Shown here in pieces: positions 1-6,435 of a DNA stretch of 12,764 bases. The stretch is from NCBI GenBank assembly GCA_034433615.1, contig DAOUAJ010000134.1, positions 1 through 12,764 of the forward strand, in the 5' to 3' direction. The notes beneath the pieces were generated by a model. The model was not told the origin of the DNA. It was given only the letters and a program-made list of their open reading frames with translations, and did not search any database. Source of the DNA: DAOUAJ01 sp034433615 (lineage in GTDB: Bacteria; Chloroflexota; Anaerolineae; DUEN01). How positions within the stretch are numbered: position 1 is the stretch's first letter; each line of letters begins with the position of its first letter. A program made the translations under genes and the position numbers.

Positions 1-607
1 CCACGTTGACGACGCTGGCTGGATCAGTCATGTCCAAAATTGCCAGGAAGCCGCCGCTGACCGCCCCCACGTAGCTGCCCGACGGCGATACGAAAACCCG
101 CTGCAGGTCGTCTTCGGCCGGCAGGAGAGGCATTAGCTCCTCCGGCGGTGTGAGGGTGTACACCTGGCCCGATAGATCACCCACAGCGCAGAGGGAGACA
201 TCACGAATGGCGCAGTCCCACAAGCCGTCCAATATGTCCTCCAGCAGGAGCTGTACATCATCCCGATCCGCCGAACGCGCCCACAGCTCGACCCGGCCGT
301 CCCCCCGGCTTTCATCCGTGGTGGAGAAGATCAGATGCCCCAACGGCAGGGGCCCATCAGCTTTCACCAGGTCAAGGTACCCCGGCGTGGGGGTCGGACT
401 GGGCAGCGCGGTCGGGATAGGTGCCGTGGGCACGGGTGGCGTCGCCGTGGGCGGGATCAGCCTCGCCTCGTTACGGCCACAGGCAGCCAGGATGAAGGCC
501 ACCAGGCCCAGGAGGAGGGCGTGATGCGTGATGCGTGGTACGTGATCCGCGATGCGTGATGCGTAAAGTCTTAAGCATAAAGGTCGCCAGACAGCCACGG
601 ATAACAT
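1..607 (-). CDS. Secreted lipoprotein, N-terminal part (runs off the window)
   Basis: The frame is open from ATG 607 to the window edge, giving 202 codons with no stop. A hydrophobic segment (about residues 30-42) ends in the lipobox LAAC with Cys43, so this should be an exported, lipid-anchored protein. A Thr/Pro-rich linker follows (about residues 52-75), of the kind common on extracellular proteins of Chloroflexi. After it comes a soluble domain whose visible end (VFVSPSGSYVGAVSGG, then LAILDM) resembles a strand repeat of a beta-propeller; that fold is a guess. The start is uncertain. ATG 607 has GGAAAGG only one base upstream, and GTG 598 is an in-frame alternative. The n-region, residues about 14-30, is encoded by a degenerate 7-bp tandem array. 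The gene lies 86 bp after purSL and may be cotranscribed with it. I do not recognise a specific function. Confidence 0.72.
   Translation of the reverse strand, partial: MLSVAVWRPLCLRLYASRIADHVPRITHHALLLGLVAFILAACGRNEARLIPPTATPPVPTAPIPTALPSPTPTPGYLDLVKADGPLPLGHLIFSTTDESRGDGRVELWARSADRDDVQLLLEDILDGLWDCAIRDVSLCAVGDLSGQVYTLTPPEELMPLLPAEDDLQRVFVSPSGSYVGAVSGGFLAILDMTDPASVVNV
520..568 (+). repeat. Degenerate heptanucleotide tandem array, unit CGTGATG (7 units)
   Basis: Seven consecutive 7-bp units start at 520: CGTGATG, CGTGATG, CGTGGTA, CGTGATC, CGCGATG, CGTGATG, CGTAAAG. Every unit begins with CG and most with CGT. The array lies inside the 5' coding part of the lipoprotein gene, which reads the other strand. 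Seven is not a multiple of three, so gain or loss of one unit would shift the lipoprotein frame relative to ATG 607. Confidence 0.85.
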
Positions 608-621
608 GCCTTTCCAAAGAT

Positions 622-627
622 ATGATA
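622..627 (-). promoter_or_regulatory. Possible -10 element before the lipoprotein gene
   Basis: In the 86-bp gap after purSL there is an AT-richer patch carrying TATCAT on the minus strand, a 5 of 6 match to TATAAT. The hexamer 17 bp upstream (GTGAGG) is a poor -35. If used, the transcript would begin only a few bases before ATG 607. This is weak evidence. Confidence 0.22.
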
Positions 628-684
628 CAGTCTATTTCGCGTTACCTCACGGACCCACAGAATGCCCACTCGTCCGAAGACCCC

Positions 685-712
685 GCTTACGGATTACGTC
701 TCACGCATTACG
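685..712 (-). repeat. Heptanucleotide array across the purSL stop codon (4 units)
   Basis: Read on the minus strand the units are CGTAATG, CGTGAGA, CGTAATC, CGTAAGC. They belong to the same CGTRANN family as the array at 520-568 but in the opposite orientation. The array encodes the last residues of PurSL (VMRET) and contains its TAA stop. Twelve bases of this arm (701-712) could pair at 11 of 12 positions with the lipoprotein-side array in an RNA. Confidence 0.75.
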
Positions 713-3700
713 TTCAGATGCCCCCGCCACGCGCGATCCAGCGCGCCCAGATCGGTATCCACCACCGGTTGCCCGCCTAGCCCTATCATCCGCACCTGGT
801 CATCACCGCGCACGCGTCCCACCCGTGCAAAGGGCAGGCCGGCCAGGCAAGTCTCGAACGCATTCGCATGCTCTGGCGACACTTCCACCACCAGCCGCCC
901 CAACGATTCGCTGAAGGCGATCACGTCGTCGCGATCGGCCTCCGCCGTGCGCGGCACATCAGCCAGGCATATCTCCAAGCCCAGGCCGCCGGCCAGCGCC
1001 ATCTCCGCCGCGGCCACGGCGATCCCCCCTTCGGAGCAGTCATGGCACGCCCGCACCAGCCCGTTCATGATGGCCCGGTGCAACGCGCGGAAGAGGCCCA
1101 ACCTGGATTGGGGGTCGTGACCTGTCCTGTGGCCAGGCATAGGGATGGCAGGCTGCGGATCTTGGGCCAAATGGTCGTCTTCCAATCCGAAATCCGAAAT
1201 CCGAAATCTGAAATCCGGCTGCGGCACCTTCCCGCCTGGCACGCCATACCGCCGATAGTAGGCCGAGCCTCCCAGCTCGTCGGCGGTCACCCCCACGACG
1301 TACACCCAATCGCCGGGCGCCTTTAAGTCCATGGTCACGGCGCGCGTCACATCGGGGACGATCCCCAGCGCCGAGATGAGCAATGTGCCGGGGATGGCGT
1401 GCTTACAGCCATCGGCCCCTACGTACTCGTTGTTCAGGCTGTCCTTGCCGGAGATGAACGGCGCGCCGTAGGCGACCGCCGCGTCATGGCACCCCTGGGC
1501 GCAGCGGACCAGGCCGCCCAGACGATCCGGCAGGTTCGGATTGCCCCAACAGAAATTGTCTAACAGCGCGATCCGATCCGGATCCGCCCCCACCGCCACG
1601 CAGTTGCGGATCGCCTCGTCCACGGCCGCCCAGGCCATGGCATAGGGGTCAATCAGGCCATAGTAGGGGTTGATGCCCACCGCCAGCGCGATCCCCTGGA
1701 GTGGAGCCCCCTCCTCTTGGGCCTGTAAAACCTCCAGAAGCACCAACACGACCGCGTCGCCAGGGCCACAGCCGGCCTGCCCCACAAAGGGCTTGACCAC
1801 CGTCCCCGCCTGAACTTCATGATCATAGCGCCGGACGACGTCCTCTTTGCTGCGCGTGTCGGGCATGGCGAGCAGGGCCAGGAGCTCGGCCGTCAGGTTG
1901 GGCGACCTGGCCTCCTCCAGGCCTTGTACCTGCTCTGTTGGGGCCTCTGGGGGTGTCCTCAAGTCCCGCCTGGCGGGTGAAGAGGCCGGAAAAAGCTCTT
2001 TCGGAGGGAGCGACGGCCGCGTCCACACCGCTTTCAAACGCCGCCGCGGGATGCCGTGATGCAGAAACTCCGTCGAGAGCTGCCCGACGATCCGGCCGTT
2101 GTAACGCAACGTCAGACAGCCATCGCCCGTAAACGCGCCGAGCACAGTGGCCTCCACATCCAGGCCGGCGCAGATCTGCTGCAGGCGCGGCCAGTGGGCC
2201 GGCGGCACGGCCAGCACCATGCGTTCCTGCGCCTCGCTCAGCCAGATCTCCCAGGGGCGTAAGCCCGCGTACTTCAGCGGCACCCGCTCCAGGTGTACCT
2301 CCGCGCCCAGCTTCGCCCCCATCTCGCCCACCGCCGAGGAGAGCCCGCCCGCGCCGCAATCGGTGATGGCCGTGTACAGCCCCTCCTCGCGGGCGATCAG
2401 CACCGCCTCCAACACCTGCTTCTCGTGAATGGGATGGCCGATCTGCACGGCGCTGCCGGCCACTTGCCCCGTCTCGTGGGTCATTTCCATCGAGGAGAAA
2501 GTGGCGCCGCGCAGCCCATCTCGCCCCGTGCGTCCGCCGATCACCACCACCAGGTCACCAGGCTGCGGTGTGTTGCGATGGCTTCCCCGTGGCAGGATGC
2601 CCAGACAGCCGCAGAAGACCAGCGGATTGGCCGTGTAGCCGGGATCATACAAGATGGCGCCGTTGACCGTTGGGATGCCCATCTTGTTGCCGTAGTCCTC
2701 GATGCCCGCGATCACGCCGTCAGCGATGCGACGGGGGTGCAGCACGCCGGCCGGCAGCTCCGAGAAAGGCAGATCGGGCGGGCCAAAGCAGAGCACGTCG
2801 GTGTTGGCGATGGGGCGGGCACTGACGCCGATCACGTCGCGGATGACGCCGCCCACGCCCGTGTTGGCTCCGCCGAACGGCTCCAGGGCCGACGGGTGGT
2901 TATGCGTCTCCACCTTGAAGGCCAGGTCGAATCGCTCGTCAAAGGCGATGATGCCGGCGTTGTCCACGAAGGCCGAGCGCACCCATGGCTTGTTCACCTT
3001 CTCCGTCGCGGCGCGAATGTACGTGTTGAGCAGCGAGTCAATAAGGCAGCGCGTGCCAGGGACCAGGGAGCCATCAGGATTTCGCTCCTCGTACTCGATG
3101 AGGGCTTTGAACGTCTTGTGTACGCAGTGCTCCGACCATGTCTGGGCCAGCATCTCCAGCTCCACATCCGTCGGCTCACGACCCTCTCGCCGATAGTATT
3201 CCTGGATGGCGCGCATCTCGGCTAGGTCCAGCGAGAGCCGTCGCTCCCGGCTGATGGCCTCCAGCGCGGCGTCGTCGGCCTCGGTGAGCGGGATGACCTC
3301 CACGGTGTCGTCGGCGGCCTGAACCGGCACGAACGGCGGGTCCACGGGCCGGTTGATGGCGTAGGTCTGGATCACCTCGTTGGCCAGCAATTCCTCGGCG
3401 ATGCGCCGGACCTCGGCTTCGGTGACCTCGCCCAAGATGGTGTACCGGTGGCCGGTGGCCGCGCGCTCCAGGCCGTCCACGCCGACCATCCTGGCCCCTT
3501 CCAACAGGCTTTCCGCGACGCTGTCGGTCACACCGGGCAGGAGCGTCACCTCCACGGAGTAGGAGCCAGGCGGATCCGCGATCAGAGATCGGGCCGACGG
3601 GCACGCCTCGGCCTTTGCCCCATCTAGGCGGAAGAAGGCCGCGTCCTCGACGACAGGGTCATGCAACAGCGTGTGGACCAGGCGATGCACCGCCTCGATG

Positions 3701-3849
3701 CAGAGCTCGCCTCCCTGGAGGAAGTACAGATCGGTTACTGAGACGGCCCGCACGCCACGGATGCCGAGGGCATCCGCCTGGCGGCGAATGCTCTCGCCAC
3801 GAGCGTCGCGGAATCCCGACTTTGTTGAAACCTCAACGCGGTAGATCAT
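694..3849 (-). CDS. purL: Phosphoribosylformylglycinamidine synthase, fused PurS-PurL
   Basis: This enzyme catalyses the fourth step of IMP synthesis, the ATP-dependent amination of FGAR to FGAM, using ammonia from a PurQ glutaminase not seen here. The protein has 1051 residues. The first ~170 are two PurS-like segments (about 1-75 and 95-168), and the rest is the small-type PurL. The PurL signatures are ETHNHPSALEPFGGANTG, starting at Glu314, then GRTGRDGLRGATF, DCGAGGLSSAVGEMG and, near the end, ACHDCSEGG. Bacteria usually encode PurS separately, so this is a PurSL fusion. An extra segment of roughly 40 residues (about 875-913) sits between VPGGKVPQ and LFRALHRA, partly encoded by a heptanucleotide array. 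Start ATG 3849 fits the PurS N-terminus, and its Shine-Dalgarno is weak (GGGGA). Two terminator-like hairpins separate it from guaB upstream. Confidence 0.97.
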   Translation of the reverse strand: MIYRVEVSTKSGFRDARGESIRRQADALGIRGVRAVSVTDLYFLQGGELCIEAVHRLVHTLLHDPVVEDAAFFRLDGAKAEACPSARSLIADPPGSYSVEVTLLPGVTDSVAESLLEGARMVGVDGLERAATGHRYTILGEVTEAEVRRIAEELLANEVIQTYAINRPVDPPFVPVQAADDTVEVIPLTEADDAALEAISRERRLSLDLAEMRAIQEYYRREGREPTDVELEMLAQTWSEHCVHKTFKALIEYEERNPDGSLVPGTRCLIDSLLNTYIRAATEKVNKPWVRSAFVDNAGIIAFDERFDLAFKVETHNHPSALEPFGGANTGVGGVIRDVIGVSARPIANTDVLCFGPPDLPFSELPAGVLHPRRIADGVIAGIEDYGNKMGIPTVNGAILYDPGYTANPLVFCGCLGILPRGSHRNTPQPGDLVVVIGGRTGRDGLRGATFSSMEMTHETGQVAGSAVQIGHPIHEKQVLEAVLIAREEGLYTAITDCGAGGLSSAVGEMGAKLGAEVHLERVPLKYAGLRPWEIWLSEAQERMVLAVPPAHWPRLQQICAGLDVEATVLGAFTGDGCLTLRYNGRIVGQLSTEFLHHGIPRRRLKAVWTRPSLPPKELFPASSPARRDLRTPPEAPTEQVQGLEEARSPNLTAELLALLAMPDTRSKEDVVRRYDHEVQAGTVVKPFVGQAGCGPGDAVVLVLLEVLQAQEEGAPLQGIALAVGINPYYGLIDPYAMAWAAVDEAIRNCVAVGADPDRIALLDNFCWGNPNLPDRLGGLVRCAQGCHDAAVAYGAPFISGKDSLNNEYVGADGCKHAIPGTLLISALGIVPDVTRAVTMDLKAPGDWVYVVGVTADELGGSAYYRRYGVPGGKVPQPDFRFRISDFGLEDDHLAQDPQPAIPMPGHRTGHDPQSRLGLFRALHRAIMNGLVRACHDCSEGGIAVAAAEMALAGGLGLEICLADVPRTAEADRDDVIAFSESLGRLVVEVSPEHANAFETCLAGLPFARVGRVRGDDQVRMIGLGGQPVVDTDLGALDRAWRGHLNVMRET
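1184..1218 (+). repeat. Heptanucleotide array inside purSL, unit AATCCGA (5 units)
   Basis: Five contiguous 7-bp units are AATCCGA three times, then AATCTGA and AATCCGG. On the coding strand they read TCGGATT-type units and give FRFRISDF at about PurSL residues 877-889. They lie at the left edge of a segment that ordinary PurL proteins do not appear to have. The total length keeps the purSL frame open. Confidence 0.88.
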
Positions 3850-3892
3850 CTTGCGATCCCCATTCCCGCATCCTCAAGCTCCGGCGAAAAGC

Positions 3893-3932
3893 AAAAACCG
3901 GCACCCTCCGACACAACCTCCCAGAGTGCCGG
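3893..3932 (-). terminator. Intrinsic terminator or attenuator upstream of purSL
   Basis: On the minus strand a perfect 7-bp stem, CCGGCAC with GTGCCGG, closes a 21-nt loop and is followed at once by TTTTTGCTTTT. It lies about 45 bp before the purSL start, so it could end guaB read-through or act as an attenuator in the purSL leader. Confidence 0.7.
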
Positions 3933-3986
3933 CTTGCCCAACGTCGGTCCATTCTCTCACGCGGCAGGAGAGGATGATCTGTGCGC

Positions 3987-4026
3987 CAAAAACCCCGCCC
4001 GAATCCCTGTCGCAACGGAGCGGGAT
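3987..4026 (-). terminator. Likely guaB terminator
   Basis: The stem ATCCCGCT with GGCGGGGT (8 pairs, two of them G-T wobbles) on the minus strand is followed by a T run (five T at 3992-3988). It starts about 47 bp after the guaB stop codon, where a terminator would be expected. Confidence 0.55.
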
Positions 4027-4072
4027 CCATCTGACCTGGTCCGCTCGAGGTCTCCACGTCCGGTTGCACAGC

Positions 4073-5563
4073 CTAGCGCGGGATGGCCTGGTAATTGGGC
4101 GCCTCTTTGGTGATGAAAACACTATGCGGATGGCTCTCGATCAATCCGGCGTTGGTGATGCGCATGAAACGAGCTTTTTCCCGCAGCTCTTGCAAGCTGG
4201 CTGCGCCAACGTAACCCATGCCTGAACGCAACCCGCCCATCAACTGAAACATGTAATCGGCCAGGTTCCCTTTGTACGGCACCTGCCCCTCGATCCCCTC
4301 AGGGACCAGCTTACCTGAAATCACGCCCCGCTGATCTATATCCTGAGCGGTGGCATACCGGTCGCTGGCGCGGCCCTTCATCGCGCCCAATGATCCCATG
4401 CCCCGGTACTCCTTGAACCGCCGTCCCTCGTAGATCACGATCTCGCCCGGCGACTCCTCCAGGCCGGCCAGGAGTGAACCCAGCATGACGGCGTCGGCGC
4501 CGGCCGCCAGCGCCTTGACGATGTCGCCTGAGTACTTGATCCCGCCGTCGGCGACGATGGGGATGCCGCGCGGCCGCGCCACCGCCGCGCACTCCGCGAT
4601 GGCGGTGAGCTGCGGCAGCCCTACACCTGCGATGATGCGCGTCGTGCAGATGGAGCCGGCTCCCACGCCGACTTTCACGATATCCGCGCCGGCCTCGATC
4701 AGCCCCTCCGTCCCCTCGCCGGTGACCACGTTGCCCGCGATCACCGGCAGCTCCGGGGCGATCATCTTGATGCGGCGGACCGCTTGCAGCACGCGCGCCG
4801 AGTGGCCGTGGGCTGTATCTATCGCTACTGCATCTACCCCCACGTCTAACAATGCCTCCAGGCGATCGTCCAGGTCCTTGCCCACCCCCACCGCCGCGGC
4901 GACCAGCAGCCGGCCGCGCGCGTCCGTGGCCGCGTGGGGGAAATCTAGCTTCTTGAGGATGTCCTTGTAGGTGATGAGGCCGCGCAGGTTGAAGTGTTCG
5001 TCCACCAGCGGCAGCTTCTCGATACGGTACTTGTGAAGGATCGCCTTGGCCTCCTCTAGTGACGTTCCCACCGGCGCGGTGATCAGGCCTTCCGAGGTCA
5101 TGAACTCGCGGACCGGGGCGTCGAGCTGGGTGGCAAAGCGGATGTCGCGATTGGTGAGAATGCCCACCAGTTTGCCGTTGTCGGTGATAGGCACGCCGGA
5201 GATGTGGTAGCGAGACATAATGGCTTCGGCCTCGGCCAGGGTGGCATCCGGTCCCAGGGTGATGGGGTCCACGATCATGCCGGACTCGGAGCGTTTCACC
5301 TTGTCCACCTCGGCCGCCTGGGCTTCAGGGCTGAGGTTGCGGTGAATGACCCCCATGCCCCCTTGCCGGGCCAGGGCGATGGCCAGCCGCGCCTCCGTCA
5401 CCGTATCCATGGCGGCTGATAACACCGGAATGTTTAACAGCAACTTCTCATGCAAACGCGTGCGGATGTCCACCTCCGAGGGTAGCACTTCCGCGTAGCC
5501 GGGGACCAGCAGGACGTCATCAAAGGTCAGCGCCTCAGCCCCCCGCAGGTCGGCGAACTGCAT
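4073..5563 (-). CDS. guaB: IMP dehydrogenase
   Basis: This enzyme oxidises IMP to XMP with NAD+, the committed step of GMP synthesis in the cytoplasm. The 496 residues match the usual bacterial length. Visible in order are LTFDDVLLVPGYAEVLPSEV near the N-terminus, a pair of CBS domains at about residues 95-205, the catalytic loop GSICTTR with Cys306, the phosphate-binding GGIKYSGDIVKALAAGADAVM, GSLGAMKGR, and the flap with VPEGIEGQVPYKG. The loop reads GVGAGSICTTR where most family members have Pro before the Gly, a mild change. I chose ATG 5563 because AGGAGG lies five bases before it; GTG 5569 would overlap that Shine-Dalgarno. A promoter and a structured leader precede it, and a terminator follows. 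purSL lies downstream on the same strand. Confidence 0.97.
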   Translation of the reverse strand: MQFADLRGAEALTFDDVLLVPGYAEVLPSEVDIRTRLHEKLLLNIPVLSAAMDTVTEARLAIALARQGGMGVIHRNLSPEAQAAEVDKVKRSESGMIVDPITLGPDATLAEAEAIMSRYHISGVPITDNGKLVGILTNRDIRFATQLDAPVREFMTSEGLITAPVGTSLEEAKAILHKYRIEKLPLVDEHFNLRGLITYKDILKKLDFPHAATDARGRLLVAAAVGVGKDLDDRLEALLDVGVDAVAIDTAHGHSARVLQAVRRIKMIAPELPVIAGNVVTGEGTEGLIEAGADIVKVGVGAGSICTTRIIAGVGLPQLTAIAECAAVARPRGIPIVADGGIKYSGDIVKALAAGADAVMLGSLLAGLEESPGEIVIYEGRRFKEYRGMGSLGAMKGRASDRYATAQDIDQRGVISGKLVPEGIEGQVPYKGNLADYMFQLMGGLRSGMGYVGAASLQELREKARFMRITNAGLIESHPHSVFITKEAPNYQAIPR

Positions 5564-5587
5564 CGCCACCTCCTCTTGAAAAGTGAA

Positions 5588-5626
5588 GCCCTACCCCTCC
5601 GGGCCTCCCCGGCAATGAGGTAGGGC
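5588..5626 (-). promoter_or_regulatory. guaB leader hairpin 2
   Basis: A perfect 8-bp stem, GCCCTACC with GGTAGGGC, encloses a smaller CCGG/CCGG hairpin. Its 3' side is followed by TTCACTTTTC and then the guaB Shine-Dalgarno. It could be a weak attenuator or could affect ribosome access. I know no RNA family that it matches. Confidence 0.5.
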
Positions 5627-5631
5627 GCTAA

Positions 5632-5655
5632 TAGTCTTCTGAGAAGCGAAGACTA
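5632..5655 (-). promoter_or_regulatory. guaB leader hairpin 1
   Basis: A perfect 8-bp inverted repeat, TAGTCTTC and GAAGACTA, flanks an 8-nt loop. It lies between the predicted promoter and the second leader hairpin. It could be an RNA hairpin or a dyad operator about 40 bp downstream of the -10 element. Confidence 0.5.
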
Positions 5656-5694
5656 CAGGTTCGTCTTTGATCGCGCGCTCAGGCCCGCGGCCCA

Positions 5695-5724
5695 ATTGTA
5701 TCATGCGCCACGAAGGTATAGCAA
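5695..5724 (-). promoter_or_regulatory. Sigma-70-type promoter for guaB
   Basis: On the minus strand TTGCTA (5724-5719) and TACAAT (5700-5695) are separated by 18 bp. They match the -35 consensus at 4 of 6 and the -10 consensus at 5 of 6 positions. The predicted transcript would have a leader of about 125 nt before guaB. Confidence 0.6.
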
Positions 5725-5760
5725 ATCCGCGAGGGCCTCTCGTACAGGCTTGCTTGGCCT

Positions 5761-5779
5761 GGTCGAGCAATGCTCGACC
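5761..5779 (-). other. Perfect hairpin after the Fe-S protein gene
   Basis: GGTCGAGC and GCTCGACC form a perfect 8-bp stem around a 3-nt loop, 13 bases after the stop codon of the Fe-S protein gene. A smaller AGGC/GCCT hairpin follows at 5746-5760. There is no T run, so it may be a 3' end stabiliser, a Rho-independent terminator of poor quality, or an operator upstream of the guaB promoter. Confidence 0.45.
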
Positions 5780-5792
5780 CCATCTACCCGCT

Positions 5793-6350
5793 TCACCAAT
5801 TCAGGCCTGTGGTGAGGTCGCTTGCATCGGCCGGGGGGAGCATAGCGACCAGCGTCTGTCGCTGGGCAGCGAATGTCGGATCAGCCAAAGGTGGACATTC
5901 CTCTGGTCGGTGGCGCCCTTCCAGCAGACCGAAGGCGAAGGCCATGCAGGTGGCCTCACCACACGCCCGACAGTTCGTGCGGGGCAACAGCTCATAAACG
6001 TCCAATGGTCGGGGCATGCGTCGGCCTTCGAGCCTTGGTTGGATTTCGTCCCGACGGGCCCACACCTGGTTAAGCAGGTCGCGCACGGCAGCCAACAGCG
6101 CGATCCCCTCCTCTACATCTGCTACCTGGGTGATCATCACCCGGTTCGGGTAAAGGGTGATCAGCCCTGGCTGGCGGCGCAAGGTCATGGTGCCGCTCAT
6201 TGGGTCGTAGCTGACCACGTTGGGCAGGATAGCGTTCAAGAGCGGCAGCACGCCGTCCAGCATCGCATCCGGCTCGCCCACCACGATCAGCTTGCCCGGC
6301 TCGGCCAGGCAGGGCAGGGTGCGCACCAACCTCAGACCCTTAACCAGCAT
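5793..6350 (-). CDS. Predicted [4Fe-4S] protein, CoFeSP-type Fe-S domain
   Basis: The protein has 185 residues. The first ~110 form a domain I do not recognise, with VVSYDP and TLYPNRVMITQV. The C-terminal part carries LLPRTNCRACGEATCMAFA followed by RPEEC, that is Cys127, Cys130, Cys135 and Cys152 in C-x2-C-x4-C-x16-C spacing. This is the pattern of the small Fe-S domain of corrinoid/Fe-S proteins and RnfB-like proteins (PF04060-type), which holds one 4Fe-4S cluster. No corrinoid domain or CO dehydrogenase gene is in the window, so an electron-transfer role is inferred only from the cluster. I chose ATG 6350 because GGGAGG sits four bases upstream and the preceding frame stops at 6364. The longer frame to 6425 would overlap that preceding frame. 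It is last in the operon of small thiol and metal proteins. Confidence 0.82.
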   Translation of the reverse strand: MLVKGLRLVRTLPCLAEPGKLIVVGEPDAMLDGVLPLLNAILPNVVSYDPMSGTMTLRRQPGLITLYPNRVMITQVADVEEGIALLAAVRDLLNQVWARRDEIQPRLEGRRMPRPLDVYELLPRTNCRACGEATCMAFAFGLLEGRHRPEECPPLADPTFAAQRQTLVAMLPPADASDLTTGLNW

Positions 6351-6363
6351 TGGGCCTCCCGGA

Positions 6364-6435
6364 TTACTCACCGCCAAACAGCCGATGGCCGGCGATGGTC
6401 TGGATGCCTGCCCCAGGCACCTCAATCAGCACCTT
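6364..6435 (-). other. In-frame extension after TGA: candidate selenocysteine read-through
   Basis: The 48-aa ORF stops at TGA 6438-6436. The same frame then continues for 23 sense codons to TAA 6366-6364, encoding a tail starting KVLIEVPGAGIQ and ending HRLFGGE. About three quarters of these codons end in G or C, as in neighbouring genes. The TAA lies directly before the Shine-Dalgarno of the Fe-S gene, so read-through would close the only large gap in an otherwise packed operon. A hairpin sits 21 nt after the TGA. The full product would have 72 residues with Sec at position 49, in the context LLEGG-Sec-K. An open run of this length can occur by chance, so this remains a hypothesis. The stretch could also begin at GTG 6432 as a separate 22-aa ORF, but that has no proper ribosome binding site. 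Confidence 0.42.
6403..6421 (-). promoter_or_regulatory. SECIS-like hairpin after the in-frame TGA
   Basis: On the minus strand GGTGCCT pairs with AGGCATC (7 bp, one G-T wobble) around the loop GGGGC. The loop begins 21 nt after the TGA and starts with G. Known bacterial SECIS elements are short stem-loops just after the UGA, with a G at the start of the apical loop and a similar distance. I saw no clear bulged U, so the fit is partial. Confidence 0.4.

Noticed and set aside
520..1218. Tandem repeats considered as CRISPR
   Set aside because: Units are 7 bp with no spacers, so these are short tandem arrays.
2293..3225. 310-aa open frame on the plus strand
   Set aside because: It lies wholly opposite purSL, which has conserved motifs throughout; long antisense frames are common in GC-rich coding DNA.
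5564..5569. GTG 5569 as the guaB start
   Set aside because: It would overlap the AGGAGG sequence, while ATG 5563 has correct spacing.
5564..5700. guaB leader considered as a known purine riboswitch
   Set aside because: I could not find the conserved loops or junction of purine or PRPP aptamers, so only generic hairpins are claimed.
6351..6425. Longer start for the [4Fe-4S] protein at 6425
   Set aside because: GGGAGG lies inside that extension and directs initiation at ATG 6350; the extension also overlaps the upstream frame in another phase.
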